Positions 23,486-34,854 of a stretch of 64,000 nucleotides of DNA are shown here, piece after piece. The stretch comes from Annona cherimola. Its lineage: Eukaryota > Streptophyta > Magnoliopsida > Magnoliales > Annonaceae. Every line of letters starts with the position of its first letter. Within the stretch, counting starts at the first letter, position 1. The stretch lies in NCBI GenBank assembly GCA_030490835.1, contig CM059977.1, positions 19,635,335 through 19,699,334 on the forward strand, read 5' to 3'. The translations under genes were made by a program, and so were the position numbers. The notes under the pieces are model-generated. The model made no database searches. It saw nothing but the letters and a program-made list of their open reading frames with translations, and was not told the DNA's origin.

Positions 23486-24330
23486 AGAGTTTAATGGCTC
23501 CGAGACACTCGAAAAAAAAGAAAAATCTCCCAGGCATGCCGGGATGGGCATGGGGGGAGACAATCTTCAACTGCAATGACGTACTGATCAGCTGCTGCCG
23601 TCACTGTCACTGTCAATGTGATGGCTTTTTTATATGCATGCCGACGGCTGCCTAACATGCACCAAATCGACACAAGTGCACTCGTCCACCAGCTCATCTT
23701 GTTGTCTTTATTAGTGGCGCGAAACTCGCTCTTGTCTGCCCATTCTAGCCTCCAATGTCGACTATTTAGTAATAACTGCACTGGCGGATTTGTGAGGGTA
23801 CCTCTACATTTATCAACAAGTGAGGAACACGTGCATGCCGAACATCTTTGCTTTCCATCAGATTGGAATGATCTAGAGGTAGGTTTTTGGCAATCCATCT
23901 ACACTCACGGGAAATAAGTTCCAAGTTTCCAAAGATTATGAACAATAATAGTATATTGCATCTTATATTTTTGCTACGTTTGCAACAATCCATAATGTTT
24001 GTATTAATTTCAAATGACCTCCTTTCTGAAGCTTCGCCTTTAGCACTTTAGCTTTTTTTTTTTTTTTTTTGGGGTCATCCTTACCCATTACAAATATATC
24101 AACCATTGTTAAATTAATTTCTTAAATCTTGATCATAATTATTGAACTATCTTTCAGAGATATTATTTCAATATTGTATGATACACAATCTCACTTACGA
24201 ACATCATAAATAACCTATTTTAAAATTTTAAATGAATTAAAATATTTGATCTAATTAATATATCGACATTATATTATGTTAATGTCTCGGTTTAAAAGAA
24301 CTCAAGCCAACAGTTGGACCGGTTAAACTT
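23486..24330. other. Intergenic, no assignable gene
   Basis: A moderately GC-rich stretch at 23500-23920 has overlapping frames on both strands, up to 135 codons (23491-23898, minus), with no domain. A long T run lies at 24052-24070. I do not call a gene. Confidence 0.5.
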
Positions 24331-24331
24331 T

Positions 24332-24565
24332 AACTGGACACTAAAAGACTTGTTTGGTAAGATGTAAAGGGAGAGAATGGAACGAATATCATAAAAGTAA
24401 AGTGAAAATAAAGTCGGGATAGAAAAACAGTTATATAGAAAAACATCGAACATAATTGCAATATAAAAATAAAAATAAACATTAGGATAATTGATAATTA
24501 GCGAATTTAACTTTTTACATTCTTCGGGTTTGCATTTTACTCTCACATTACCAAACGCTCCCCTA
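24332..24565. mobile_element. MITE copy resembling the GGTGTGTTTG family
   Basis: Starts 'acttgtttggtaagatg' and ends 'cattaccaaacgctcccc', which are complementary in the 'tttggtaa/ttaccaaa' part. The interior has the family 'gtaaagtgaaaataaagt' and 'acagttatatagaaaaac' phrases. Target duplication not determined. Confidence 0.5.
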
Positions 24566-26059
24566 TAGTCTGGAAGCCACAGTCCCATTAATTTTAACAA
24601 AATTGCTTGCAAGAAAACGACGAAATCCTTTTTTTTTTTTTTTTTTTTAATGGAAAGGACGAAATCCTTAATGTCATGCTCAAGTGGGCAGGAAGAGAAT
24701 TGGAAATTTTTATGGACGGAAGCTTTGATAATTGACACAGAAACGGCTCTACACGTGTGAAATCGGTAGACAGCCTCCGCCACCGCGCCTGATGTGATCA
24801 AAGTCAAATCTGCACGAATTAATACACTACAACATCCAGTGACAGGTTTCTTTGGTTAATGTGTATTTTGGTGAGACTGCGAGATGGTGTGAGAAGTAAA
24901 ATAATAAAAATAAAAAATAAATAAAAAATATATACATATTGAAAATTGTGAAAATAAAGTTGAAATAAATAGAATAATTGTAAAAGAAAATGATTAGAAT
25001 ATAATAGTATAATTAAAAAAATAGGATGGTTGGATAGTTAAATAATTTATGAGAGAATATATAGAAATGAGAAAACTATGGATTCACGTTCCCAAACATA
25101 CGCAAATTTTTTTGAAGTATAAGCATACCCAAATTAAGCTTGAACATATATATATGTTTCCATCGAGGCATATATCCAAGCATCTGCATGATTATTGTAT
25201 CCTAGGCAGAGTAGCGGATCCCATGATATGCAGCCGTAGGCCGTAGAGTTGTCTGTCAAACAAGTTTGCGTGAAATTTTAATTAGAAGGCACATGCAGGT
25301 TGATTAGAATAAATGGTGTATTTGGAAATGTGAGAAAAATTTTGAGAATTATGAGAGTTACGTGATATCATAGAAGTAAAATATGAATAAATAAAGTAAT
25401 TGTATAAGAAAAGGCTTAGAATATAAGAATAAAAAATGAAAAAAATAAGATATCTTTTTTATGATAGAGAAATAAGGTACTTAAAATAAGCTATCATAAA
25501 GATCCAGAATTTGGCCGGGTTGAATTGAATAATGAGCCTGCAAGTTAAAGGAGGCAGCTTTTTCTAGACTTTGTTGCGACTCAAACATGCTTCTATTTTC
25601 AACCCAAAGCAGAGTCGCTCGCGCTTCTAGCAAGATCATGAGTAGTTGGAGTCACCGGATCGATCGATTGGTTGTGGGTTGAGGCTTGTTTCCCGTGTTT
25701 CTAGCAGTCTCGTGAGAGCTAGCGAAGGTGTCGTGGTATTCCTTAAGCCATACCTGGACGGGCCTAGATAGGACAGAAAGGCAATTTGTCAATCTGCAGC
25801 AATGACCAACTTCATTTGCAGTACTGCGATACGACTTCCGCACTCGGCAAATGCTGCGCAGCATGGACATTATTAGTCTTCCTCCTCATGCATTTTTGCA
25901 CTTGTATTTCTCACGAAAAAAGAGCTAGCTATGGTCACGCAATGACTGACTCCACTTTCGCTGCCATTATTGACAACTGCACTGCACAAATCCTAGGCCT
26001 CTCTCCCTCTCCCTCTCTCATATTGAATCATAACATTATTTCTTTTGAGGCCAAGGGAG
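24566..26059. other. Intergenic with MITE-like fragments, no gene
   Basis: About 24840-25080 and 25310-25480 contain family-interior phrases such as 'gaaataaatagaataattg' and 'aaagtaattgtataagaaaagg' but no clear ends. A CT-rich tract lies at 25998-26022. Frames at 25652-26064 on both strands are unassigned. Confidence 0.45.
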
Positions 26060-26495
26060 AGTGAAACTCATCTTCGCGGCGACGCTTCTGCCGTTTCCTC
26101 CTCACTATCCTTGTCGTCCTCGGCTTCGCAGCCGTCTTCACCATCTTCCAACTCAACCCACCACCCAAAAGAGCAGAGCGAGTGTGGATCACCATAGCCG
26201 ACCTGTGCAACGTGACTCGATTCCTCGACCGCACGGCCCCGCAGTTGAACTCCACCCAGTGGCAGTGTCCGTGCAAGGCCATCAACGTCGTGAAAGTGGC
26301 TGTCGCCTCCCAGACAGCCTCCAGCCTCGTCGATTTCTTTCTCATCAAGAGGGTCGAGCTGGGAATCGTGGAGCACGTCGACTCCATCAAGGAGTATCTG
26401 CGAACGAGTCGTGAGGGTGCCGGACTTCCGAGGCTTCGACAGCACTTGCCGTGCGATTCTGGAATCCGGAGGAGAGATTTCATCTGAGTGGGTGA
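26060..26495 (+). pseudogene. GC-rich coding-like segment with a membrane anchor, unidentified, possibly broken
   Basis: On the + strand one frame reads FCRFLLTILVVLGFAAVFTI, a convincing transmembrane helix with basic residues before it. It is followed by a hydrophilic stretch with CPCKAINVVKVAVASQT and ends at a TGA near 26485. No ATG precedes the helix in that frame; an upstream TGA lies at about 26062. A second frame is open at the 3' side, reading VRVPDFRGFDSTCRAILESG and ending at a good donor (gtgagc at 26496). Codon-like composition contrasts sharply with the AT-rich flanks. The parts would join only with a frame change, suggesting a decayed gene, or exons I have not delimited correctly. 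The family is not recognised. Confidence 0.35.
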
Positions 26496-27339
26496 GCTTT
26501 CGGCTGTCCGGGACCAGGAATCCGTATAAATTCGCTTACAACTGGGAGTTTGAATCCCATTGCTTTCATGTTCAACGTCTGCACTTCTTGCGCTGGTCAT
26601 ATAATTCCAATTTCCAAATAACCCATCTCTCGGTTTCCTGGAAATTAAACAACATACAGTTCCAGCCCAATAACCCGCCCGGCCCAATTTTCCTTCTCTG
26701 TGGAGTTTCTTTTATCTTGAGGGGTTAATTTCAAATATAACCGTAAATTAGACTCCTCCTACGCCGCACATTTATAGAAAAATGGCACAACTACCGTATT
26801 CTATCCATAATTCCCAACATGACAACCTTAGAATAACCAAATTGCCCTAAACATCTTTTTTTTTTTTTTTTTTTGAAAAAAAAAGAAAAGAATTGTGTGT
26901 ATAGATGCCAAATGACATAGATAACTACACATTTCTTGCTTGTAACCATGTTTTTTTTTATCACCACTTAGATGATAAAAAGTGGCTGATATAAGTGTAC
27001 ACAGAGTATTAGGACAGGAGATTCAAGGTCTCAGGCTAGGTAGCAGTAATGATCTCGTTACCCTAGAGGTCATCTAAGGCGTATGGTCTAATTAAAAAAA
27101 AGGGTATTTTTTACAACAGAATTCTCACATAATGGCGCATTAATAAGAAACGTTTTTGGTTATTTAAAAAAAATCCGTGTTAACTAACAAAGTTAATGAC
27201 ATCGTAATATTTAGAATTATGAATAAAATCTGTGGTCGCTGTGCCATTTTTCTAAGTATATAATCATATTCATAAATGGAATTATAATTTATGGACATAT
27301 TTGAACTTAACCTCTATTTTTTATGGAAACCTTGGGCGC
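26496..27339. other. Interval between two coding-like segments
   Basis: Could be an intron of the gene suggested at 26060 and 27340. Contains a T homopolymer at 26855-26874. Around 26960-27115 is a phrase with 'gagattcaaggtctc', resembling a tRNA-type B box, ending in an A-rich run; this is a weak SINE candidate. Confidence 0.35.
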
Positions 27340-27777
27340 TAATCCCACGTGGTGTATGACTTTTCTGTCGACTCTCAGGCGGTTTATCACAAGCCATCTC
27401 TTTCTAGTAGACTCCCATTTTGGGCTGTCCAGGAAAGAGTCACCGCGCCTGAACAGCTTCATCCGGACCGTCAGATCATCCTTCGAGACGTGCCAGAGCC
27501 AAGCCGATACTTCTTTCTGGAGGGGGCCACGTCGGCAGAGGGTATGGATTCTAGCGAGCTGGGCTTTGTAGTGGGTATTTGCGAGCCCAGCTGCTGCGAC
27601 CACCAAAAGGCCCAATTTCTGGTCATGGATCATCTTCGCGGTCCCTGTGCAGGCTGGAGGCTTCGCATCGGTTGCGCTCTTTGTGCTCCTACAGATCTTC
27701 TGGCCGTGCATTTGCATCATCGTCGGGTGGTCCGCCAGCGTGGACAAATTCGAAGAGAAAGGAACAGAGGCGTAGCA
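27340..27777 (+). pseudogene. GC-rich coding-like segment ending in two hydrophobic helices, unidentified
   Basis: In one + strand frame, after a possible acceptor 'tttgtag' near 27571, the sequence reads PNFWSWIIFAVPVQAGGF and SVALFVLLQIFWPCICIIVG, then SASVDKFEEKGTEA and a TAG at about 27775-27777. This looks like the C-terminus of a membrane protein. Upstream, another frame (27349 onward) is open and hydrophilic (AVYHKPSLSSRLPFWAVQER), after a possible acceptor 'ctctcag'. The two are in different frames, so a missing intron or a frameshift separates them. It may belong with the membrane-anchor segment at 26060. I cannot name the family. Confidence 0.35.
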
Positions 27778-28791
27778 CGTGCCAGGTCAGACATGATCTG
27801 ATGCAGTCGTTCATCAGTATCTCTAACATATATAGCTGTGATTAACAACTTGATTCTTCCTGTCATTTGGCCATTCTGTTTTGTATTTAGCTTATTTAAT
27901 GCTTTGATAACCACAATATGGCTGTCCATCTTTTAGAATTTCAAAAAAAAACAAAACAAAACAAAACAAAACACAAAACACAAAACACCCGAGAAAGATG
28001 CCAATAATTTAATTCTTTGGGTTGAATAACTCTGCATAACTAGTCTGTTATTAATTGTTTGTTTGGTCGATGCGCTCGATTCGATTGGCTGAAATAAAGG
28101 TCAAGACGTTCTTAGCCATATAGAGAGCAAAGCCAAAGCTTTTTTCTACACCGATCTTGTCGGGCAGTTGTTTGGAATAATGAATCCAGCCATCATTAGC
28201 CAATCTATCGATGGCACCCTGATTTGAGTTTGAGATGAGCGTTAATTACTACAAAAATGCATATTTAATCCAGGCCAGAGCCAGGTCTGTTAGTCATGGG
28301 GAGACAGGAGGCTAGCCAAAAACCAGGGGAAACAAAACGAAAAAGGGACCAGCAATCAATGAACTTGATGGGCCATCAAAATACCCTGATTTCTTCTGAT
28401 TCGGATGTCGTCTGTAACTTGCATTTGAAATTTAATAGTAAAATAGGCAGATTTCCGGTCAATTACTCACATTTGAAGCTAACATCTAGATTATAATATT
28501 CATCGGCCAATAGTTTTTTTTGTCCCCCCCTAAAAAAGTGATTATTTATTGAGAGTTGAGAATACATTAATAATTGATGCATGTCGTGTGTGATGACGAA
28601 ATGAAGATAAGCCGCATTTTTCTTGGTTCTAGTCTTCGCCCATATATTTCCAATGAAGTGGTCAAATAACATCTATATATTTGCATATATCTTTGAAGTT
28701 GTTGCATGATAGTACTTCTAAATTTCGGTGCAGCATGCTGGGGTGAGTTAAAAAGAGGGCGTGCAAATGTTCTAGTAAAGTTATACTTACG
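27778..28791. other. Intergenic, no gene
   Basis: Includes an A/C-rich tract at about 27945-27985 made of repeated 'acaaa' units. No coding or RNA feature supported. Confidence 0.55.
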
Positions 28792-29093
28792 GTACATTTG
28801 ACTCAAAATAAATCCACATTATTATAAAATATATATCTACTCTATCTATTGTATTTAGAATTATTCTTATATTAGCATACTAATTTTTATTCAAATTGGA
28901 TATGTATCCGAGTCCTATATAAAAATAGTACAAAATTAACATAATAAAATAGTTTAATATAAATGACAATTTTAAAATTACTTTTTTAGCATGTAAATTA
29001 TCTAATATAAAATTAATATATGGATAAATGATTATATAAATTATTAATATATTTAAATGTACGTATGACTCATTTTGAGCCAAATGCACCATA
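28792..29093. mobile_element. MITE with GGTACATTTG termini, about 300 bp
   Basis: The left end reads ggtacatttgactcaaaat and the reverse complement of the right end ggtgcatttggctcaaaat, a terminal inverted repeat of about 19 bp with two mismatches. The interior shares 'gcatgtaaattatcta' and 'ggataaatgattatataa' with the dispersed repeats at 13470, 39296 and 45415. The flanks (ttatacttac and ataagttacc) do not give a clear target duplication. Confidence 0.65.
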
Positions 29094-29256
29094 AGTTACC
29101 GTGTATGTAAATACATAATAAAATTTCTGGTGGATCTCCAAAGAATCCAAGAGATCAAAGGTTTTGGTCATTGTATCTTTATAACCCATGATCTGAACCT
29201 TATAGAGGCTGATAAAATCTACAAGTTGTTCGTGGGTAGTTGTGGCTATCTTTCCA

Positions 29257-30190
29257 AAATGTTATCTGTTTAGGTCCATGGGTCTTGTTTTTTTTAACAT
29301 TAACTCTACATATTCAAATTAAAAAAGAAGCCATGTGTGCATTTTGGCTTTTTTTTTTTTCTTTTTTTTTTGTGCTAAAAGTGCTTCATGGGGTAAGGAG
29401 AGGAAAGATAACATTAGGAACAAAAAGAAAAGGAGCATCATCTGTAGGCAAGCAGGGTTCATGGGGTGTGAAATGTTATCTGTTTAGGTCCATGGGTCTT
29501 GTTGTTTTTAACATTCACTCTACATATTGAAATTAAAAAAGAAGCCATGTATGCATTTTGGCTCTTTTTTTTTCTGCTAAAAGTGCTTCATGGGATAAGG
29601 ATAGGAAAGATAACATCAGGAACAAAAAGAAAAGGAACATCATGTGTAGGCAGGCAGGGTTCATGGGGTTTGAAATGTTATCTGTTTAGGTCCATGGGTC
29701 TTGTTGTTTTTAACATTAACTCTACATATTCAAATTAGGGTGTGTTTGATTGGAGGTAAAACTTTTGATGAAAAGTTTTGGGGGTAGAAGTTGTCAAATT
29801 GATAGAAAATGATGTAATATAATAAGGATAATGATGAAGAGTAAAGAGAATAAAGTTAAAATAGATAAGTTAGTTGTATGGATAGTTGTGTAGAAATGAT
29901 TGAAAAGTAGGGTAGTTTGTATAAAAAAAATGTGAAAAAATAATTAAAAAATAGAGTAGTTATGGATAATGAAAAGTTTTGAGTTGAAAAGTTTTAGTTG
30001 ACATATTTTGGCCCGAAACAAGCACACCCTAAAAAAGAAGCCATGTATGCATTTTGGCTCTTTTTTTTTTTTTTTTTTTTTTCTTTTTTGCTAAAAGTGC
30101 TTCGTGAGGGTAAGGATAGGAAAGATAACATCTGGAACAAAAAGAAAAGGAGCATCATGTGTAGGCAGGCAGGGTTCATGGAGTGTGAAA
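29257..30190. repeat. Triplicated tandem repeat, about 200-220 bp unit
   Basis: Three units start at about 29257, 29471 and 29673, each opening with aaatgttatctgtttagg. Each runs through 'aactctacatattcaaatta', 'aaagaagccatg', a poly-T block, 'aagtgcttcatggg' and 'gcagggttcatgggg'. The third unit is lengthened by a 292-bp MITE at 29738. Units differ by few substitutions and in poly-T length. Frames across them (up to 96 codons) are by-products of the repeat. Confidence 0.85.
29738..30029. mobile_element. GGTGTGTTTG-ended MITE, 292 bp, inserted in third tandem unit
   Basis: The left end is gggtgtgtttgattgg and the reverse complement of the right end gggtgtgcttgtttcggg. Comparison with units 1 and 2, which have 'caaattaaaaaagaagcc' uninterrupted, defines the insertion exactly: only TA is duplicated, at 29736-29737 and 30030-30031. 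Termini of this kind with TTA/TAA sites are typical of PIF/Harbinger (Tourist-like) elements; a sister copy at 36689 has a TTA duplication. The interior is AT-rich with no transposase. Confidence 0.85.
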
Positions 30191-32039
30191 TGGGGGGTAG
30201 GAAGAAATTAATGGACCGGTTCCAATATTAGACTATTAGTGCAACACTTGGTCAATGGTGATAGGATTATGTCGATGGAGGGCGTTGATTTGTTAGTTGG
30301 TGGCTGATGTTATCATGGCCGATCCTTTTCTTGAACTTCGTATCATTCATTTCCATTCATCGATTTAAAATTCCTGCCCACAAAGATACGTGAGCCCGCG
30401 GACTTCATTAAATAAGTGTTTCGGCAGCATTGCATATCTACAGAAACATGATAGAAAAGCACCACCGAATGGATGGTCTGGGTCGATCCTCTTTTGCATG
30501 AAAAGATCACATTAAGATTGCATTGGTGGTGGGCTCAAGTCAGTAATTTGATCTAATATCACAATGATATAAGAGTCCGATCATTAATTCCTATGTCACC
30601 CGATTCAGCTTTTGAAATGAGTAAACTAAAGTCTGAAATATTCTTAGAGTCACTCGCGCTCATGCTTGGATATGGAAATATCTCGATTTTTTATTTTTGT
30701 TTTTATGGAAGTGCTTATGGACATTTAAGAATATCTATGGAATATCTTAATTTTTGTAAATTATGGTATTTTTTTGATAAATACAAGCTACCCATTGTGG
30801 TTATTAATACGTATTTAGTTAAAATATAAACATCGCCTTGGTATACGTGGTTATCCTGAAGAGGAAACTGGGAACTGAAAGACGACAACAAAGAGAGAAA
30901 ACAACGAGGCCGATCCTGAAGAGGCAACAGCATCCACATTTTCGATGGGAAAATAGCAACAGACATGCAGCAGGTTGTGAAGAGTCGAGGAAATTTTAGG
31001 GCCCGCCGTCCCGAATGGCACAGAAATTAACAGCACAAGGACCGCCTAAGTATGCACGCCACGTGTATGTGACGTGTCCCTGGCCTACCCTTTTTTTTTT
31101 TTTTTTTTTTTTTTCGTTTTACTTTGAGGCATGTTCCAGAACTTGGTGATGTGTCCCTTAGGGGCCACTTCCGCCACTGAGAAACAGAAACGGCACTGTC
31201 ATGAAAATGCATGCAGTTGGACACGGCACTGTCATGAAAATGCATGCAGATGGACACGCTTGAGCGCGTCCCTCGTAAAATAAGCTTCTACGATGTACGG
31301 GAAATTGAGAAAGCATTCCCAAACGAACACTTGTTTTGGGAAATCTACACCATCCATCTTGTGAAACTCCTGATGATCATAAATAATCTCGTTATCAAGT
31401 GACCTGATTGCGGGGTCCACCGTGGCCGGCCGGGGAACGAAGAAGAGTGTTTTTTTAATTATGGTGGTTGTCTCCATCACATGCGATGAGTCGATGACAC
31501 ACTTAGCTTTTTTTCATATATATAAGAAAAACAGATGATACACTTCCACAGATGGAAAGTCAGGTAGGCCCCAAATCAAGTTTGTGACCCCGTCAAACAT
31601 ATGCTGTGAAGGGGCTGCACACGCAAGCTTGAATTTGATCGAGGCAATTGGGCTGAGAAAAATGTACCGGTTGCTTTTTGTCCAATATTCTTTTACATAT
31701 AAAACATTTAGGATGCCAAAATCATTAAACACTTGTATGTGGTCAAATTTTCGCATCATTTGAAAGCCAATACAACCACTAAAATCTGAAAATAAAAATG
31801 TGTCGTTAAAAGAGTCATTTTATGCGTCACTAATTGAATGAACAAATAGTTGACATGATTGAGTTAAAGTGTATTGGCGAAAAGCGTAAGATTCAAAATT
31901 GGATAAAAATATTTGCTTAGTTTACCCGCCCATTGAAGTTATTCTCCTTCATTTCTTAGTCATTCAATGTAGATGACATGATACAAAGAAAAAAGGTCTG
32001 ATTATTTATGAGCATTTCCCACCGACTATAAAACTCATT
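30191..32039. other. Intergenic, no gene; 33-bp tandem pair at 31191-31256
   Basis: At 31191 and 31224 the phrase cggcactgtcatgaaaatgc begins a 33-bp unit present twice and nearly identical. A long T run is at 31091-31114. Short minus-strand frames (30715-31759) show no domain, and I do not call genes. Confidence 0.55.
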
Positions 32040-32345
32040 TGTTTTCGCTTTTTTAGTTTAAAATTTTTGAAAATGTAAACCTAGATATATATTATCTGTA
32101 ACCAAAAGTACTATTTTCGGATTTATATAATTTAAAATTTTAAATAAAGAGGTATTTTGGTTAATTGTTACAAGTCAAAAATGACCACGCTATCTTTGTG
32201 TTTAAACAAATATATACATCTTAAAAAATATTAAATATTAATTCGTAGACAATATATATCTAGATTTGCAATTTTAAAAAAAATAAACAGATGAAAAAAA
32301 TTGGTTTCATGACCGGTCTGGAAATGCTTCCGTTTCCGATCAGTG
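32040..32345. mobile_element. Degraded palindromic MITE (CCGGTC-arm type)
   Basis: The right end has 'catgaccggtctggaaatgc' and 'ccgtttccgatcagtg', worn forms of the arms at 9800. The interior carries 'aaataaagaggtattttgg' and A/T-rich complementary halves. The left arm is not clear. Confidence 0.4.
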
Positions 32346-34089
32346 TTGATGATTACTCAACATGCATTCTGAATGAATAATATTAATGGTTTAAGTATTA
32401 AAAAAAGAGCAACAACTTGCATCTCCCACTAGTAACAATGACGGTGCAATCGGCCTTTCCAAAGTTTGTTTATTCAATAATAAAGAAGGATAATCTCTCC
32501 TATTTTGCAACAAGCATACTGATTTCATAGTGAGGCATGATCTTGCTAACAGGATCAGTTGTTAGATGTTTTTAATAAAATTATTAATCTAGATATCTTT
32601 AATTATAAATTAAATTTTATTATTTTTGAAGACACGTGTATATGTTCTTTAAATTTTTTAACATAAAAGTATTTTAGACATTTTCGATGGTTAAAAATAA
32701 CTAAAATATTATTGTATTTAAAAATTTGAAAAATATATGTAGAAATGATAAAATTTAGTTTATAGATTAAAAAAACTTAGATTAATATTTTTATAAAATA
32801 AAAAAGAATTTTCAGTCCAAGTTCACAACATCATCCCTTTTTCCTAATATTACATAGGAAGCTGATATTTAGCCATCAATAAGCTTGTTTATGAGAATTT
32901 TTCTTTTATTATTACTATTATTTATATTTTATATACATTTGGAAGTGTTTGGATATTGGGAAAAGAAGAAACTTGTTTTATTCTCTTTCGTATCCTTTCT
33001 TGAAGATGTAATGTGCTTTTGATTGACACAACCACCTTAGTAATCTTATTTTCTTTCATATCATCATTTGCATAAATTATTAGAAATATACGGTCACAAT
33101 ATAGCTAATCTTATGTGACGCTATTGTTTGGTTGCTAATTTTTGCCCGGGAGGATTGCAGTAGATAAGAATAATCTATATGCTTTATTAAAATTCAGCCT
33201 GTGAACCTGGGTTGAAATAAAAGTCTAAATACAAAGGAGATATTACAAATAAAATCTGCTGGTCAAAAAGTGGTCCTAAGAATTACAGAATTAAAAGATT
33301 CGATAGCTTGAAATAGCATATGTCTTTCCCATTGACTAAGTCTTTAAAGGAAACTGCTAAGAATGGACCCAATGTTATTAAAACTGGGCTGGAGGATAAT
33401 TAGAATAAGCTTTCGAGAAAGATAAAACATAAATTTAAAAATCTATATCAATATCTTAATTTAAATAACCAGACCTTGAGTTGGAAAAAAATACGTTATG
33501 ATAACATATTTTTATATTTGCTTGATGATATTATTTATTTAACCAGATTAAATAAAGCAGGACGACGCACACAGAACTGATCGATTGATTGACCAGTTCC
33601 AAGTTGCAACTGTTCAACCGGACGGTCGTGCCCACTTTTGATAACACTGCAGAAGAAATTCTCTCCGGGTCCATTGTTAAGATGTTAAAAAGGGGAAAAA
33701 GAAAAGAAAGAAAGAAAGAAGAAAAATTATGATATGATAAGAGTAATATTATTAAAACCTAATTGGTAATTGAAGGTATGAAGGATTGATGTGGTTGGAT
33801 TGATTTAACTGGTTTGCACAAGCTAAGTGTATTTAACATATAAATCAAGTTTTATTATTTTTGAATATATATTTTTGATATTTTTAATTAACTAAATCAC
33901 TTCTTTATGAAATATGTGTCAAAAAAGAGTTCAATTTCTATTCTTGATCAACTGTAACATACTGTCATCCATTTCTATCCTTATAGTTTTAATATATACC
34001 CAAAATTAACGCGAATGTCTTTGAAATGAGGAAATTAAGAATTGCAATGGAGGAAACCCCCAATGCATTGGAATTTGGAAGCCATATAT
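32346..34089. other. Intergenic with an eroded palindromic MITE core at about 32545-32820
   Basis: The 32545-32820 stretch has inverted halves with 'attaatctagatatcttta' against 'tttagtttatagatt' and 'ttagattaatatttttataa', matching the core of the palindromic family without its GC arms. The rest, including a purine-rich tract at 33695-33725, holds nothing I recognise. Confidence 0.45.
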
Positions 34090-34094
34090 CAATG

Positions 34095-34312
34095 GCTGTT
34101 TTTTTTAGTGTTTGTTTATACAAAAAAAAACATTTTAAATTAATACTTTTCACTTTCTACTACTACTATATTTTAAATTATTTTTTCACTTTTTGTACTA
34201 TAATTATCCTATTTTTAATCATTTCTACATAATTATCTATATAACTAACATATCTATTTTAACTTTACACTAAAAATTTTTGATCAAAAACTTTATCACT
34301 TTTACATTTTAA
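34095..34312. mobile_element. GGTGTGTTTG-ended MITE family fragment
   Basis: Family interior in the T/C-rich orientation: 'agtgtttgtttata', 'acttttcactttcta', 'cataattatctatataac', 'ttgatcaaaaactttatcac'. Only the left terminus is partly recognisable. Confidence 0.5.
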
Positions 34313-34394
34313 GAGTAGAGGCGGGAACGGAGACCCCAACTGACATTAAAAAGAAGAAGAATCCCTGCTTTGATGAGATTTAATGCAGGGAGGT

Positions 34395-34823
34395 GGGACA
34401 CGTCACCACTCATTTACATCCAATTGATCAACTAAAGCCATCTTCCCTAGGCAGTGAGCTGCCAAATTCCCAGATCTGAGAACGTGGAAGTAAGAGACTT
34501 GAGTAAAACCAAATTCCAAACTTCTGATTTCATCTAGAACATACCTCGGATTTGAGAGGAGCGTAATCCTATGCACCCGGGTGCATTGAGCCTCAATGCA
34601 CCCGGGTGCACTGCACCTTTTTTTTTTGTTTTTTTTAAAAAATTTTCTTACACAATAGTTAATCTAAGCATATTTAACATACCTGTCAATTTTTAATATT
34701 TTTGGATATTTTTAGATATTTTTTTTAGATTTTTAAAAATCTAAAAAAAATACCTAAAAATCTCCAAAAATTGTAAAAATTGATACATATGTTAAATAAC
34801 CCTAGATTAACAACTTCATAAAA

Positions 34824-34854
<31 letters not shown>

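Noticed and set aside
24292..24807. 171-codon minus-strand frame
   Set aside because: Runs through a MITE and a poly-T tract (giving a Lys run); low-complexity translation with no family signature.
26028..26687. 219-codon minus-strand frame
   Set aside because: Shadow of the GC-rich + strand segment; the + strand frame has a real-looking transmembrane helix, while the minus translation is Arg/Ser-rich and featureless.
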